Shown here one piece after another: positions 35,363 through 47,571 of a stretch of 64,000 nucleotides of DNA. Position 1 is the first letter of the stretch; the number at the start of each line of letters is the position of its first letter. Under the pieces are notes generated by a model. That model was given only the letters and a program-made list of their open reading frames with translations. It had not been told where the DNA came from and searched no databases. The stretch lies in the NCBI GenBank assembly GCA_035235625.1, contig CP141140.1, forward strand, positions 43,209,351 through 43,273,350, read 5' to 3'. The DNA is from Saururus chinensis (taxonomy: Eukaryota; Streptophyta; Magnoliopsida; Piperales; Saururaceae). A program made the translations under genes and the position numbers.

Positions 35363-36710
35363 TGTAGTGAAAATAAAGTGGGTCTTACCCATGACACACT
35401 TCTAGATGTCATAGCCTATTATCTCATTACTTGTTTTACATGTTCTTAGGTTGGATGCATTCATCTCTTAAAGCCCTACAAACAACCTTAAAGCTCCTTC
35501 AAAAAATTTTCAAGTTTAAGAAAAATAGCTATTAGGCCTTAAAACTTGCTTATAGGTCGAAACATTCAAATTTTCAAAACCTTAAAATTTTGGGGCATTA
35601 TAGGTACCAAAGATGAGACTCTAAATAATATTATTGGGATATCCTCTGGGTATTCAATTTCAACAAGAAATCGATTTGGTGCAATCGTAGTGGTAGTAGT
35701 ACAATAAGTGATTTCCAAAGTTGTTGCAAGTTTGAAATAAGAGCAGGGTTGGAGAAGGACTTGGTAAGATCACACATTTCGACCAAAAGGGGGCACATGA
35801 AGCATGGCCTGACGCAGTTCCTCCATTAGACGGAAATGAATAACATAGTCAGGTAGAAAAGAATCCAGCAAGATTTGAAATGGTTTCTGGAAGAAAGAAG
35901 AAATGGGTAATGTGATTAAAGTAAGAAAAAGCAGTTCTTTAGAGGTTAGGGGGAAAGGAGAGGAAATTTGCGACGAGTGAGAACAAAAAGGGGAGAAAAA
36001 CAGTTACAAATGGTGGGTAACTAGGAGATCTTTTACTGAATCACCTGCTTTCGCCACAAGAAAGCCTTTCTTTCTCTTCCCCTTCATTTGCATCTTGCAC
36101 AACAAATTGCTACCTCTGATAAAGTCAACTCGGAAAGATTAATAGGCTATTGGTAGGATGCGTATGGCTCTGCTTATAATAGACCCAAAAAAATGTGGTT
36201 GGAGATTCTTCTTCTCTGGACTTTCTTTTTAGCTACATATGGTATTCTTTCATTTACCCCTAAGTACGAGTGATTCTTCCAATTAACATGTGCATTTGAC
36301 TTGTAATAGCTAAAGGCATTAACTTCAACCAATTACATGTAATTTCATGTTTCACACCTATCAAATCAAAATCTTAAACATTTTGACAAAAGAATATATC
36401 ATGCTTTTCTAAAAAACAACCACCATGCTTGCTGCATAGTAGTCAACTGGCTTTAACGATATAATTATTCCATGCGCCCTTGAATTTACCATAAGTTATC
36501 GCAACTGGCACCACAAAAGTATATATCAATTAAACCAAGATAAAAAAATGTTTTGAGGATATAAGCATGAAAAGGAGTTATTATTGTCAAAACATAAAAC
36601 AGAGTGATGTATTTCATAAAATTACTCTTCTATCTAATCTTTTGCAAGTAGCAAGGAATCTATTGTTTTAAAATTTTCATTCTAACAATGTACATATCCA
36701 TGTATATTTT
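35363..36710. other. Intergenic DNA downstream of the OPT gene
   Basis: No domain is recognised. It probably includes the 3' untranslated region of the minus-strand OPT gene next to its stop codon at 36,711. Confidence 0.45.
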
Positions 36711-39700
36711 TTAATGGAAACGCGGGCAGCCATCAACTTGAACACTTGGATCAGTAGGGCAGTGAGCCAATGCACAATGATCACTAACATCTAAACCCCA
36801 CCAATCTATGCCGTATATTCCATTTTTTTGGAATGCAAAATACATAAAAATGGTTGTAACAGACCCACCAATACTTAAGGCCATTGAAAGTATGTAGTTG
36901 TATCTGGCCCACCAATCCTTGAATTTTCTGAATACGTATAGGTTAAAGATAATGGACACAGTTAAGCATGACAAATAATTGACTGGTGCAATTGCAGGCA
37001 TCATTCTAGCTGGCTGGAAGAGGAGGGGAAAATTTATATGTCCAATCCACTTCTTGGTTGGAAAATACCGTAATAGTAACCAAACAAGTATAGGTCCCAT
37101 CACACCAACAATTATGAATAGGTATGAATCAGAATATACACCATAAGGAGCAAACATTCGAGCAGGTCCTACGACTCCATATATGACTGAACCTGAAAAA
37201 ATTTGATCTTCATATGGGCAAGTCCATGGGCTGCCTTTTGGTAACTTTTTTGGATCACAAATATTTTTGACAGTTGAAAGAACCCAATATGTTGTAGAAA
37301 TGCTGATAATTGTTGATACTATTGTGCCAATGACCTAACTTATGAAAAAAACAAGTCATAAATTTACCGTAAGAGAATAATTTGGCTTAAGAAAATGATG
37401 AAATGATTTTTAATATGTCATAATATACAAAAAGGTTATGTTGAATGGTTATTTGATCTACTTTGTTTATGTTATTGTAACAGCTTATATTGAAGATCGT
37501 TGACAATTTCTAAAAAAGTAAATTAACATTTATTCATACATGTTGTGTATCGCATATCACATATTATCTACGTTAATTGTCATTTCATTTTGATAAAAAT
37601 TCAAAATTCCATAGAGCTAAAATCACATAATAGAAGTTGCATTTGAAGGATTTTTACACAAAGTTAGCAATTGATACAAGAAGATTGATAACAATTAAAA
37701 TCTCCTACATTCAACCAAGTGTGTTTAGATTGTGAACATTCTCATTCATAATAATATGATTTATTTAGACATTTTTTGTTAATGTACCTGAACTATAAAC
37801 ATTGCTCTTGGAGGAATCTTCATATAATGTCCTAACTTGAATGCTTCAATAAAAATTGATGCTTGAGTTGTGGTGTCAACACCATATACCCTATACATCA
37901 AGGATGCAAGAGGTTTTCCAGGGTAGAGATACCCTATTGCTAGTTCCTGTATTGTTTGTGTTCCTATATTCTGCAAGAAAAGTAATTTATAGATTAATTT
38001 GTTGAGCATCTCAGGTATATATTGCCTATATCTACTACTCAATATGTATTTGCATATATAATAGTAACTTATTATTTTGTATCAAACAAGTAATTATTAA
38101 TAGACAAAATGTGTATTTCATCCATGCATACGTAAGTTGAATGATGTAATGATGTCAACAGTTCATACAAGTGATAATAAGAAAATGCAAAGAAGTTAAG
38201 TATATGATAGATGGAAGAAGTTATTTCCTAATCATCATTTCAACCTACAAGTTTAACTATCTCAAACATAAAAGGAACTATAATTCTATGGATTTTCCTC
38301 TTCATTTTTTCTAAATTGTTCTAAACTATGAGTTTTACTTGATAATATCTAATAAAAATATCTTATAATCAAATATGCATGTAGAAATTAGGAGACTTGG
38401 TAAAATAATAACTATATCAAATATTTATTTTACATAATTATGCGAGTTATTATATGATGAAAGTGAAGGACATTACAACACCAGTAGTTGCTTCTATAAC
38501 AATAAAAGGCATGGTCAAAATGAAGCTGAAGCCAATTGCAAGAAGAATGACCCATATAGGAAGTTGAAGCTCATTTCCGTATAAAGTACATGTGGAAATT
38601 GCTAGAAGAAGCATCAACATTAATATCATGTAGTACCACCATTGAGGTACTATTTTATATTTTTTCATGAGCCTATTATGGATGTCTTCATGCTGTGTGG
38701 CCTGATGCGCTCGCCTAAATTGACACCACATTTCTCTACAAATCAAATGCACTTCTTTATTAGTAAGAAAAAAAATGTTATGCATATATAACATGATTAG
38801 TTGTCTTCAATTTTATCAAAAATCATGTGAATAATAGCTTACCTTCCATTGAAGAGAGCAAAATGAGTTAAAACTGCTGCAGTAGTAGCAAACCCCCATC
38901 CATAGTTAAATGCTAAAAAGGTACTAGTGTATATCTTTGAGTACCTATCATATTCTTGTTGCTTGAAACTGAAAGTATTTGAATCCAAAATCCGGGTAAC
39001 ATTATATGGGTGTCCACTCTCATCAAACAGATTTGATGATAAAATCGGGAATCTTCTTGCATTGTATGTGTTTGTCCAATAAGCAATAGGTGTGATGATG
39101 TAAAGAGCGGCAGCAAACCCCACACAAAAATTTATAATAGTAGATGGAGGTAATGATAAGGGATCTCCTGGCCAGGATATTGCATTCCAGTCAAGAGCAA
39201 ATGACCCAAGGCCAAGACCCTTGTGACCCGAACCAATTTGTTGTGCTACTATTGAGTCCTTCCATATCCAACACACAAATGACATCATTGTTAATGATGG
39301 AAAAAAGTAATTCGGAATAATGTAATAAGAGAAGCTGCAAATAAAAACTATCTGGAAGAACTGTGATCTTGTTAGCTTTCCCTTACGCCTCTCTTCTTTC
39401 TCATGGAGCATCCTAGAAAGTGAAAAATTGTATTAATAAGATATATAATTTTCATCACATATGACAGTATATGGACACAAAGGTTATGCACACACACACA
39501 TAGAGAGAGAGTATACTACACCTGAAAAATGGGACATTATATAAAATTGAAGGCCACCACATATAGGGATTTTCTACAAGAAATTTTGAGAAGAATCCGG
39601 CAAACCCATATCCAATCAACTATCATAAGGAACAAAAAAAATTTGTCAGTTGACATAAAATGTATAGTTATATGTTGATTAATTATAATTCCAAGATACT

Positions 39701-40842
39701 AAAAATTAGACCATCTTTTTTGGAAGATGTTACGTGGAAAAAAGGCAGAGACTAGACTAGCCCATTGTCAATAATAATAATAATAAAAGAAGGCTCTCTT
39801 GGCTCAAAGAGACTTGTATGATATAGTAGATGGCTCCTATTTTTTTGGTCTTAATTTTAAAAGAGTTCAAGTTATTAACTATTTTTTTAACATTGGTGGT
39901 CATTTGAAAATTGGTTCAACCTACACTGATTACAAATCTTGAAACAAATTGGCTAATAAAAAGAATTCCCTTTCAAGGGAATACACTCCATGTATGAAAA
40001 CTAATGCAAGTATTTAAGTAATTTGAAAGGGTAATATATAAAAATCCATATTGATAGTGAATATCTAACAAAAAATATAATGAAGAAATGCGCCACAAGT
40101 TGTTGATGTAAACATGTATGCTAGAGTCTGATAGGAGTTGATCTGGTAATGAACATTATTTTAAGTGCCAAAATTCGGGAAAAATACAAAGCTTTGAAAC
40201 AACTAGTAGCCCTTTGGCTTGTCCTTTGGCTTCTAAGGCTGTTACCATCTTCAAGTGAAATATGGACTTCAACAAAAGTATGACTTGATGGCCAACGTAT
40301 CAGTTGCATTACTCAAAACATGTTATTCTAGTAAACTATTTCAATCATACCTATGTTAAAGTAAACAATAGATTACTCTATAAGCACATTACAAAGGTAC
40401 TTACTTGGTTCGTGAATGATGAGATGATAGCAAAAAAGGATATGAATGTCCTTTTTATAAAAGACCTTGGTCAATAGCACAATTTGCATCATATAAGGGG
40501 CAGATGCGGTGTCCGCTAATGTGCTAATTAGAACATGCTCTTTTATAGAGAAGGGCCCAGGGTTCAAAGAGAATGTCCACCTTGTGCCCGGAATTCTAAC
40601 CAACTTTTTGGGAAGTTTTCTTGCCAAGTACTTTCCCACAGGAAGAGAAAGAATCATGAAAAAAGTCGATGAAATGGGCGGTGAATTTTGACGAAAGGAA
40701 AAGAACTGGTTGGTGAAGGACAAATATATGCATATTGTCATCCCTAACAGCCATGCTCGAAATGTTAATGCAGGCATTGATGGCTTGTCAATTGTTGGGA
40801 CGGTAAGCCGCACTTGTTCCACTGGGGAGTCATTGGTATCAT
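36711..40842 (-). CDS. Oligopeptide transporter (OPT family), exons 2-7
   Basis: Proton-coupled transporter of the plant OPT clade; members move short peptides, glutathione or metal chelates across membranes, usually the plasma membrane. Exons on the minus strand: 40842-40405, 39619-39522, 39412-38843, 38735-38477, 37970-37788 and 37334-36711, all with GT/AG borders and compatible phases. Family marks seen: NDSPVEQVRLTVP near the N-terminus, the NPG motif (SLNPGPF) in exon 2, HEKEERRKGKLTRSQFF and AQQIGSGHKGLGLG in exon 4, the KIPPR motif (HYMKIPPRAMF) in exon 6, GSPWTCP and the C-terminal GIDWWG...CP...GCPRF in exon 7. With a first exon at 58 kb the product would be about 728 residues, normal for the family. 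Exon 2 has a 1-bp shift: VLLTKVFYKK is in one frame and TFISFFAIISSFTNQ in the next, at an A5 run (40,452-40,456). So the allele is a recent pseudogene or contains a homopolymer error. Confidence 0.85.
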
Positions 40843-42478
40843 CTGAAACCACAAAGAACTCATCAACAGACACATATTAATGATGGTTTTGCTCATTATC
40901 AAGAATGACTTGCTTAGTGTTTCATTAGTTTTTGAATGAAGAATACTTAGTCTTGATAAAGTTCTATCTAATTTCTCTAAGGCATGCAAGCAGGCAAAAT
41001 TGTTAACTTCAATCTATAGTTAGATCTTGGTAATGTGTAAAAGAAAGTCCAAATCAATATTCAGCTTGACCATCTATAACATTTGATTGATATATATATC
41101 ATTTAACACCCACAACCAAATCAACCCAATTTCAATAACCATATTTTGAAAACCAATCATCAATAACATGTCCCATGTAACTAGAATTCTTAAGACACAA
41201 TTGATAAAAATTGTAACCACTGGAACAAATCATCTCAACTTTAGTAATCATGTTTTGAAAACCAATCAGCAATAACTTGTCACCTATAGATGGAATTCTT
41301 GTCAGTGGTAAGTGAATCTAATTTAGAGTCATGGAAAAAAGATATATGAAAAATGTCATTGAGAATATTGTTTGTTGAATACTTTGGGGTGGGCTATATG
41401 GCAGGAACATCTAGTATTCCATGTCTTGGATCAAATTTAAAGCCAGGGGGAAAAGATATGTGAACACTATGTCATTGAGAATATTTTTTTAATTTTTATA
41501 GGGACAAAGGGAAGACTAATGTGGAACCACAACACTACGTTAAGAATGTTATTGGCCTTAAAGTAGTGATATCAGAGAAAAACAAAAGCATAAAAGGAAA
41601 CAGAAAATATCTTTATATTTTTATTCCAAAAAATGCATAGAGTTAATTACATCTTTTTTTCAAACTTGGAACTACTACATGCTTAATCATACTTTCAATA
41701 TGTACGGCCAAAAGAACCAACACTTTCCAATTAAAAATCATGTAGTCATACTATTACATCAAACCAAGTTCAAAATTGTGGTATTTTTCGGTGTGTCTGC
41801 CACTATTATAGGACCTTGCAATGAACAATTTATATAAGGGATAATTCATGCTAAGACCTAGAGGTCATCCATATTTACCAATAGGTTCGCAAAAAAATTA
41901 TATTGTACATAATAATATAACCCCTTGTGACAATAATAAAATATGGATAATCAATAGGCCTTAGCGAGAGACTGAGTTGTATAGCTTCTCATTTATTATA
42001 GTTTAGGCTTTTTATGGTGGATATCGGTGCACAAACTCATTTTTTCTATATTTTTAAAGAGAGGGAATTACTTTTTCAAGAGAGAGAATTAATAGTGAAC
42101 AATATAATATTACTGTAGACCTATTGGTAAATTAATTGGGTTATTTGTCCTTATTGGGAAGAACCACATAAATAATTGAGTATTTTTTTAGTTCGTGCAT
42201 GAGATGAAATTAATATGAAAGAAAATTAAATTAATTGATAACAAATACACCTCACACATTTGTTCATCATAAAATAAATTCTAAACTAGGCTGATAAACT
42301 CAATTCAAAACAATGGCCATTTCACCAACATTTTCCAATTAAAAATTGTAACCCATACAAGAGACGTCAAACCAAGCTCAAAATTTGGCATTTCGTTGCA
42401 CGCCTGCCACTATATTGTAGGACACCACAATTAACTATTTATAGAATTGAGTTTTGTTCGAGTTTTGTGCATGAGATG
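40843..42478 (-). other. Proximal part of OPT intron 1
   Basis: AT-rich, no domain. Two diverged copies of a segment (about 41,765-41,840 and 42,365-42,440) share caaaat.tggcatttcg.tg...tctgccact.ta and aattta-tata phrases. If the first exons at 58 kb belong to the gene, this stretch and the nested retrotransposons are intronic. Confidence 0.5.
42474..42478. other. Target-site duplication AGATG (left copy, copia)
   Basis: Identical to the five bases after the right LTR at 57,614-57,618, marking the original insertion site in the OPT intron. Confidence 0.75.
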
Positions 42479-43501
42479 TGATGAGTGGCATACAAGCATA
42501 AGCATACGGTGGGAAGACCCCTAGGAGTTGCGCCTTGCATAAAAATCAAATCTTTAAAACAATTTCTCTACACAATCACATGAACAAAGGTATTCATAAG
42601 TAATAAACATGTGCATGACGCCATAGTTCAATTAGAATGAAATATGGGAGCGATACAAACTGAACTCTCGGGCTGACTAGCCCCCAAATGCTTTACTCCA
42701 CTCCATTGCTCGATTTAACAATTGAATACTGATTCAATTAAGATAGGAGAAAATTACCTTTGCATTTTTGTAAAACCCTCTAAATCCTTGTTTTGGATTG
42801 TAGAATCCACTTGATGGAGTTCCCTTACCCTTGACTTGAAGTCTCACAATTCCTAAGAAATTTTTCCTCCTTTGTGCAACACACAAGAGGGAGAAGGTCC
42901 ACCCCTCTCTTCCCTTCTTTTAAGGAACACGCCAAGAGGGGAGGGTTCGTGATTGGAAGAGAGAGGAGAAAAGTGGGGGCTGCCTTGGTTAGGACTTTTC
43001 TCCCTCTTTACTTGCAACTATTTATACTCCCTCATTAGTATTACCTTCTATGGGCTTTCTGGATGGGCCTCCAATCTGAACTCCACCGGATTAACCTAGA
43101 GAGTATGACACAACAAGAGAGTATGACACAACAAGAGTGGGCTCTGTTTCTCATTGCCCACAGAGACCTAAACCCCCTTCACATGGCCAAGCCCATGACA
43201 GGGTTAGCCCCTCACTAACCACAGGTATGACCAAAGACAATAATTCAAGAGTCAGGCCCGACAAAGTGAATATGCGTACCCTAGCCACATGCCTAGTGTG
43301 CATGTATGATGTGCATGGGTCCCAATTGAATATGTGTTATGATGGTTTATCTGGGGTTCATGCAACTGCCCTCACTGTCCTCGAACCTTGTGGCCCATAC
43401 TTGCTCACCGGAACTATGAATGGTGGTGGACCATATGAGCTTAAGCCCGTATCATGGTCCAGCATCCCCCATTATGGGTGAACGGCTCATATGGTCCAAC
43501 A
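42479..43501 (-). repeat. Left (3') LTR of the copia element
   Basis: Plus-strand reading TGATGAGTGGC to GGTCCAACA, 1,023 bp. A TATA box GTATAAATAG is present on the minus strand at 43,018-43,027. Near its right end ATGGTCCA occurs twice (43,455 and 43,491). Confidence 0.8.
43018..43027 (-). promoter_or_regulatory. TATA box in the left copia LTR
   Basis: GTATAAATAG on the element strand; the matching part of the other LTR is deleted. Confidence 0.5.
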
Positions 43502-44135
43502 GTGCCTTGCGCTAGTCATGTCAAAGACTAATGCTTTGATCGTGTCATGTAAATATATCCTTTGTTAAGGCCTTAGTAAACAGATCTGCAAAAATCTCAG
43601 TAGTTTGAATACAACACACAATCAATTTTTTGCTATTTAGTATGTAAAATATATAGTAGTAATGTACTTTAATGTGCTTACCTCTGACACTAATCTCCCT
43701 ATTTTTGAGTGTCAACACAATCACCAGATTATCGCAATAAATTTGAACAAGATTATTAGTCCAGTTTATTAGCCCCAATTTAGCAAGAAATTGTTTTATC
43801 CATACTGCTGAGGAAGCTACTATACTGCATGCATAAAACATAGCTTCTATCATAAACTTAGAAATACACTTTTGTTTCTTAACTCGCCCATGATAGCCCC
43901 ACCTTCAAATATGATGACAAATTTGGCAATATATTTCCTATCATCTCGATCCCCCCGCATAGTCTAAATCACTATATCCAGCTAATCATAGAATTTATGT
44001 CTAATAAGTGAGTTTTAAATTCTTAGACCCCTAAAAGGTACCGAAATACCCTTTTCACTGCTTGTCAGTGCTGAATCCAGGGTCTACTTGGTATTAGTTT
44101 AGCAAGCGTGCCGCAAAACTCAAGTTAGGACTAGT
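43502..44135 (-). pseudogene. copia RNase H, 3' part of pol
   Basis: On the minus strand the copia C-terminal domain reads LAGYSDLDYAG then DDRKYIAKFVIIFEGGAI, a stop, EAMFYACSIVASSAVWIKQ, then QIYCDNLVIVLTLKN and HIKVHYYYI, ending EIFADLFTKALTKD. These are the YSD.DWAG, E(Y/F)....A..E..W, (D)N..A..L..N and H...H....R / (D)..TK.L landmarks of Ty1/copia RNase H, some mutated. Its upstream RT half lies beyond the inserted gypsy element at 52.2-53.4 kb. Confidence 0.7.
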
Positions 44136-44140
44136 ATAAG
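44136..44140. other. Target-site duplication ATAAG (left copy, gypsy)
   Basis: Identical to 52,194-52,198 on the far side of the gypsy element. Confidence 0.85.
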
Positions 44141-45655
44141 TGTCACGACCCGAGATTTTATAAAATATATAGAGTTATAAAGTAAAGTCAGCGCTTGCTC
44201 GGGCCGCAACCATACACAGATAACCATAATCGTAATAAGAAATATTTTATTCCCCAAGAAATATATTGTCTGTGTACAAATACATAAGTAAAGATATAAA
44301 CAAGTCTTCTCAAGCCAAAAATATAAAGATATACTTAGAAAACTATTGGTGTGATCGTAGACTCTGTGGTCACTAGCTAAAGCTTCCAAAAAGTATCTTT
44401 TACTACTTTCTTTTACACCCGTCTATTCCACACTGGGCCCTGCAAGGTCTGGGGGGTGGTGAGTATTTTATACTCAGTAGGGGTACTTATCCTATTAGAC
44501 ATAAATATAACGCTTGGTAGTTTGTGAATTACAAGGTAAATAGACAATACTTTTCAAAAAAATTGTAAGGGTGTGCCTCTCACCCAAAAACTTCCCTAGG
44601 GCTTCTTCCTATGTATCGAAGATGCTTCTAGGGTTTGTATTACTATTAAAGAGTTTGCTGCGGGTACAAAGCAGCGGCCTCTTACTCCTCTACAGATTTT
44701 TCGTAAAACACTCCGTGCTTGTAGAGGGAAGAGCCACCCGTGCTCATGGGGTGCCGGGATCTAGAGAGCAGAGAGTTTTCCCATGATACTCTCTACCCTA
44801 GCGTGCGTAGCCTTGATAGTTGCCCTTCGTTAGGGGCGAATCAGAGATCTTGCCCTTCGTCAGGGGCTCACCAGGCTAATGTGCATACCATATATCTGAT
44901 TCCAAACCGGATTTTCCTGTGTACTCTTAATTATAGAACTCTATCGGTACGTCTACCAATTTGAGTTCCAACAATTAAACCTCTTATATACCCAACTCAA
45001 ACAAGAATTTCCTTCTACGAAGATTAATCTTTCAAAATCCTAGCCTTGCCTTTACAAGTCATGGTCGTGTTACTGACAACAATTATAAAGATAGCGTTAG
45101 TTGCTCGTTCCAACGAGACAGTTACCCCTTCTCTAGCTCATCTAAATAACTCGGTGGTCATGATTGTACGTATTTTCTAAAATCATTTTGATAGAGCAAC
45201 AATTTCATGAAAACTGTCTTTCAATCTTACTGTACTTTAAAATAATGGCGAAGCTAGATTTTCTTTACATCACATATAACAAAAAGCATAATTCCTAATT
45301 AAATTTAAAAGATAAACACTTAATAAATCAAGTATACGAGGCAATTATAAAACATACACGGAAAGTAACTAAAATTATTCATATAAACTTTTAAAGACAA
45401 CCAATGTAAGTCATAAAGAGGATAAAAGCCCCTACCTCGATTTTCAAGCGAGAAAATAAATGATACTCCGAGTAGGCCGAAATTAAATAGCAGATTTCAG
45501 GGCTATAGAAATCTCAAAATAGAAAAATAACTCCGCCATGACATTCAGCACGCTCGATTTTGGTAGAAACGCCTCTTAGATTACTTGAATCAGACTTAAA
45601 ACGAAGAAGAAATGAAGAAAAAAAGTTTTGAAATGAAGTAAAGGAGAACTGGCGG

Positions 45656-45665
45656 CTATTTATAG
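45656..45665 (-). promoter_or_regulatory. TATA box of the gypsy LTR (left copy)
   Basis: CTATAAATAG on the element strand. The U3 side (higher coordinates) starts with a block of TGACG/CGTCA repeats. Confidence 0.65.
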
Positions 45666-45669
45666 TAAA

Positions 45670-45810
45670 AAGACAGTAGCACGTGTTTGACGCGTGTCAG
45701 ACATGCGTCACACATCAGACACGCCATGCGTCACTAACATGCGTCAGTTTTCTGATGCATGTTTCTGCATTCTGATGCGTGCATCTGACGCACATCAGAT
45801 TTCTGATGTA
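45670..45810 (-). promoter_or_regulatory. TGACG-repeat block upstream of the LTR TATA box
   Basis: Degenerate tandem repeats of (T)GACGC(G/A)(T/C)(G/A)TCAG. Five TGACG/CGTCA cores are present, the half-site bound by TGA-class bZIP factors (as-1 element type). The equivalent block in the other LTR is at 51,738-51,870. Confidence 0.45.
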
Positions 45811-46143
45811 TTTTTCTTTAATATTATTATTTATTTTTTATTTTTTTATATATATCTTAAAAGTCTTATATCTTTTTATCCCGATATCGGAATTATGCGT
45901 TCTTTATACCGATGGACTCGTATTAACGAGCCCTTCGATACTAAACCAAAATTTGATAGGTTCTCTCACATTTTTAAATTGGTTCCTACCTATATAACAC
46001 GTTTCCCGAGGTCATAACCTTTCGTCCCGACCTCCATTTCGTGTGTTCTTAGGTTTGTTACGCTCGTCTTACTAAGCTCTATTTAATATACTTTACATAT
46101 AAAAATTATAAAAAAAAGTACTTAAAAACTTACGGATGTTACA

Positions 46144-46162
46144 ATCTTCCCTCCTTGAAGAA
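46144..46162 (-). other. Polypurine tract of the gypsy element
   Basis: The minus strand reads CAAGGAGGGAAGAT next to the LTR start TGTAACATCC, the expected plus-strand primer position. Confidence 0.7.
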
Positions 46163-46179
46163 ATTTTGTCCCCAAAATT

Positions 46180-46870
46180 TCCTAGTCGTCAAATAACTCA
46201 GGATACTTCTATCTTATATCGACTTTAGTTTCCCACGTTGCTTCCTCTAATGAGTGGTGTTGCCACAAGATTTTTGCCAACGTTATTTCCTTAGTTCTAA
46301 GGACTTGTTCCTTTCTATCTAAGATCTGTATAGGCTTCTCTTCGAAAGTTAAGTCTAGTCTCAGCTCCTTCGGTATTGTATCTAGAACATGGGATGGATC
46401 TTGAACATACTACCTAAGCATGGAGACATGGAAGACATCATGAACACCTTCAAGTTGAGGAGGTAATGCCAACCTATAAGCTACGAGTCCGATCTTTTCC
46501 AATATCTCCATTGGCCCTACAAAACGAGGGCTTAACTTACCTTTCACTCCAAATCTCATAACCCCTTTTGTTGGTGATATCTTTAAGAAGACATGATCAC
46601 CTACTTCAAATTCAAGATCTCGACGTCTTTTGTCTGCATAGCTTTTTTGTTGACTTTGAGCTATCAATAATCGCTCCTTGATTAGCTTAACTTTATCAGC
46701 GCATTGCTGGATCAATTCTGATTTAATCAAACGATGCTCTCCCACCTCACTCCAGCAGGTTGGTGATCGACAAGGTTGTCCAAATAGTGCTTCATGCAGT
46801 GTCATACCAATGCTAGAATGGTAGCTATTATTATAGGCAAATTCTACTAGTGGTAGATGTTCATCCCAAT
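46180..46870 (-). pseudogene. Integrase C-terminal part and chromodomain (Tekay-like)
   Basis: On the minus strand: TLHEALFGQPCRSP (GM.P.EALYG block), CADKVKLIKERLLIAQSQQK, FEVGDHVFLKISPTKGVMRF, GKLSPRFVGPMEILEKIG (GPY/F-type module), HDVFHVSMLR, then after a stop at 46,406 YVQDPSHVL and the chromodomain VLRTKEITLAKILWQHHSLE followed by EATWET (about 46,215-46,320). One more stop interrupts the chromodomain end before the normal terminator close to the polypurine tract. A chromodomain of this form is typical of Tekay/Del chromoviruses, where it is thought to steer integration to heterochromatin. Confidence 0.8.
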
Positions 46871-47542
46871 TACCTTTCTATTCCAAAGTGCAGGCTCACA
46901 ACATATCTTCTAATACTTGGATGGTTCGTTTCGACTATCCATCCATTTGTGGGTGGAAAGCTGTGCTGAATTTCAATGTAGTACCCAAAGCCTGTTGTAG
47001 ACTCCGCCAAAAGCGTGAAGTAAATCTGCTATCTCTATCTGAAATAATGGATACAGGTACTCCATGTAAATCTGCTATCTCTATCTCTATCTCAGGTTGG
47101 ACTGTTATTACTTCTTCAAGTAACTTCCATTCTTTCATCATTAAATGTGCTATAAACCCATGAGATTTTCGGCTCAAGGCGTCTTCTACGACATTCGCCT
47201 TCCCTGGATGGTACTGGATGGTAAAGTCATAGTCCTTCAAATATTTCATCCAACGTCTTTGACGCATGTTTAGTCTGGTTGGGAGAAGATATATCTTAAA
47301 CTTTTATGGTCAGTGAATACCTCAAATTCCTCTCCATAAAGATAATATCACCAAATCTTTAATGCAAAGACAACTGTAGCAAGTTCTAAATCATGAGTAG
47401 GGTAGTTAGTTTCATGAATTTTTAGTTGTCGCGAGGCATATGCTACAACCTTTCCATGCTGCATTAATACACAACCCAAACCTTCTCGCGAAGCATCACA
47501 ATACACTACAAATCCACCGCTTCCACAAGGTAAAGTTATCAC
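46871..47542 (-). pseudogene. RNase H fused to a truncated integrase core
   Basis: RNase H reads [20 protein letters not shown] (catalytic D), [28 protein letters not shown], then [20 protein letters not shown]. Directly after VITVQPE the frame jumps to [20 protein letters not shown] and [10 protein letters not shown], which belong to the second half of the integrase core. The HHCC zinc domain and the first catalytic Asp are missing, so an in-frame deletion removed roughly 200 codons by comparison with the family. An exact 20-bp direct repeat (47,021-47,040 and 47,067-47,086) lies at the junction. Confidence 0.75.
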
Positions 47543-47571
47543 GGGGCAGTGGTAAGTCTCTTCTTTAATTC

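Larger units (their letters stand above)
44141..46143 (-). repeat. Left (3') LTR of the gypsy element
   Basis: 2,003 bp. It is 40 bp longer than its partner, mostly through a partial duplication around tgcccttcgttaggggc (44,820-44,870). Scattered substitutions separate the two LTRs. Confidence 0.92.

Noticed and set aside
40373..40873. OPT start at the GTG at 40,873
   Set aside because: A TAA lies two codons upstream and there is no ATG; an acceptor at 40,843 with phase matching the 58-kb exons is a better explanation.
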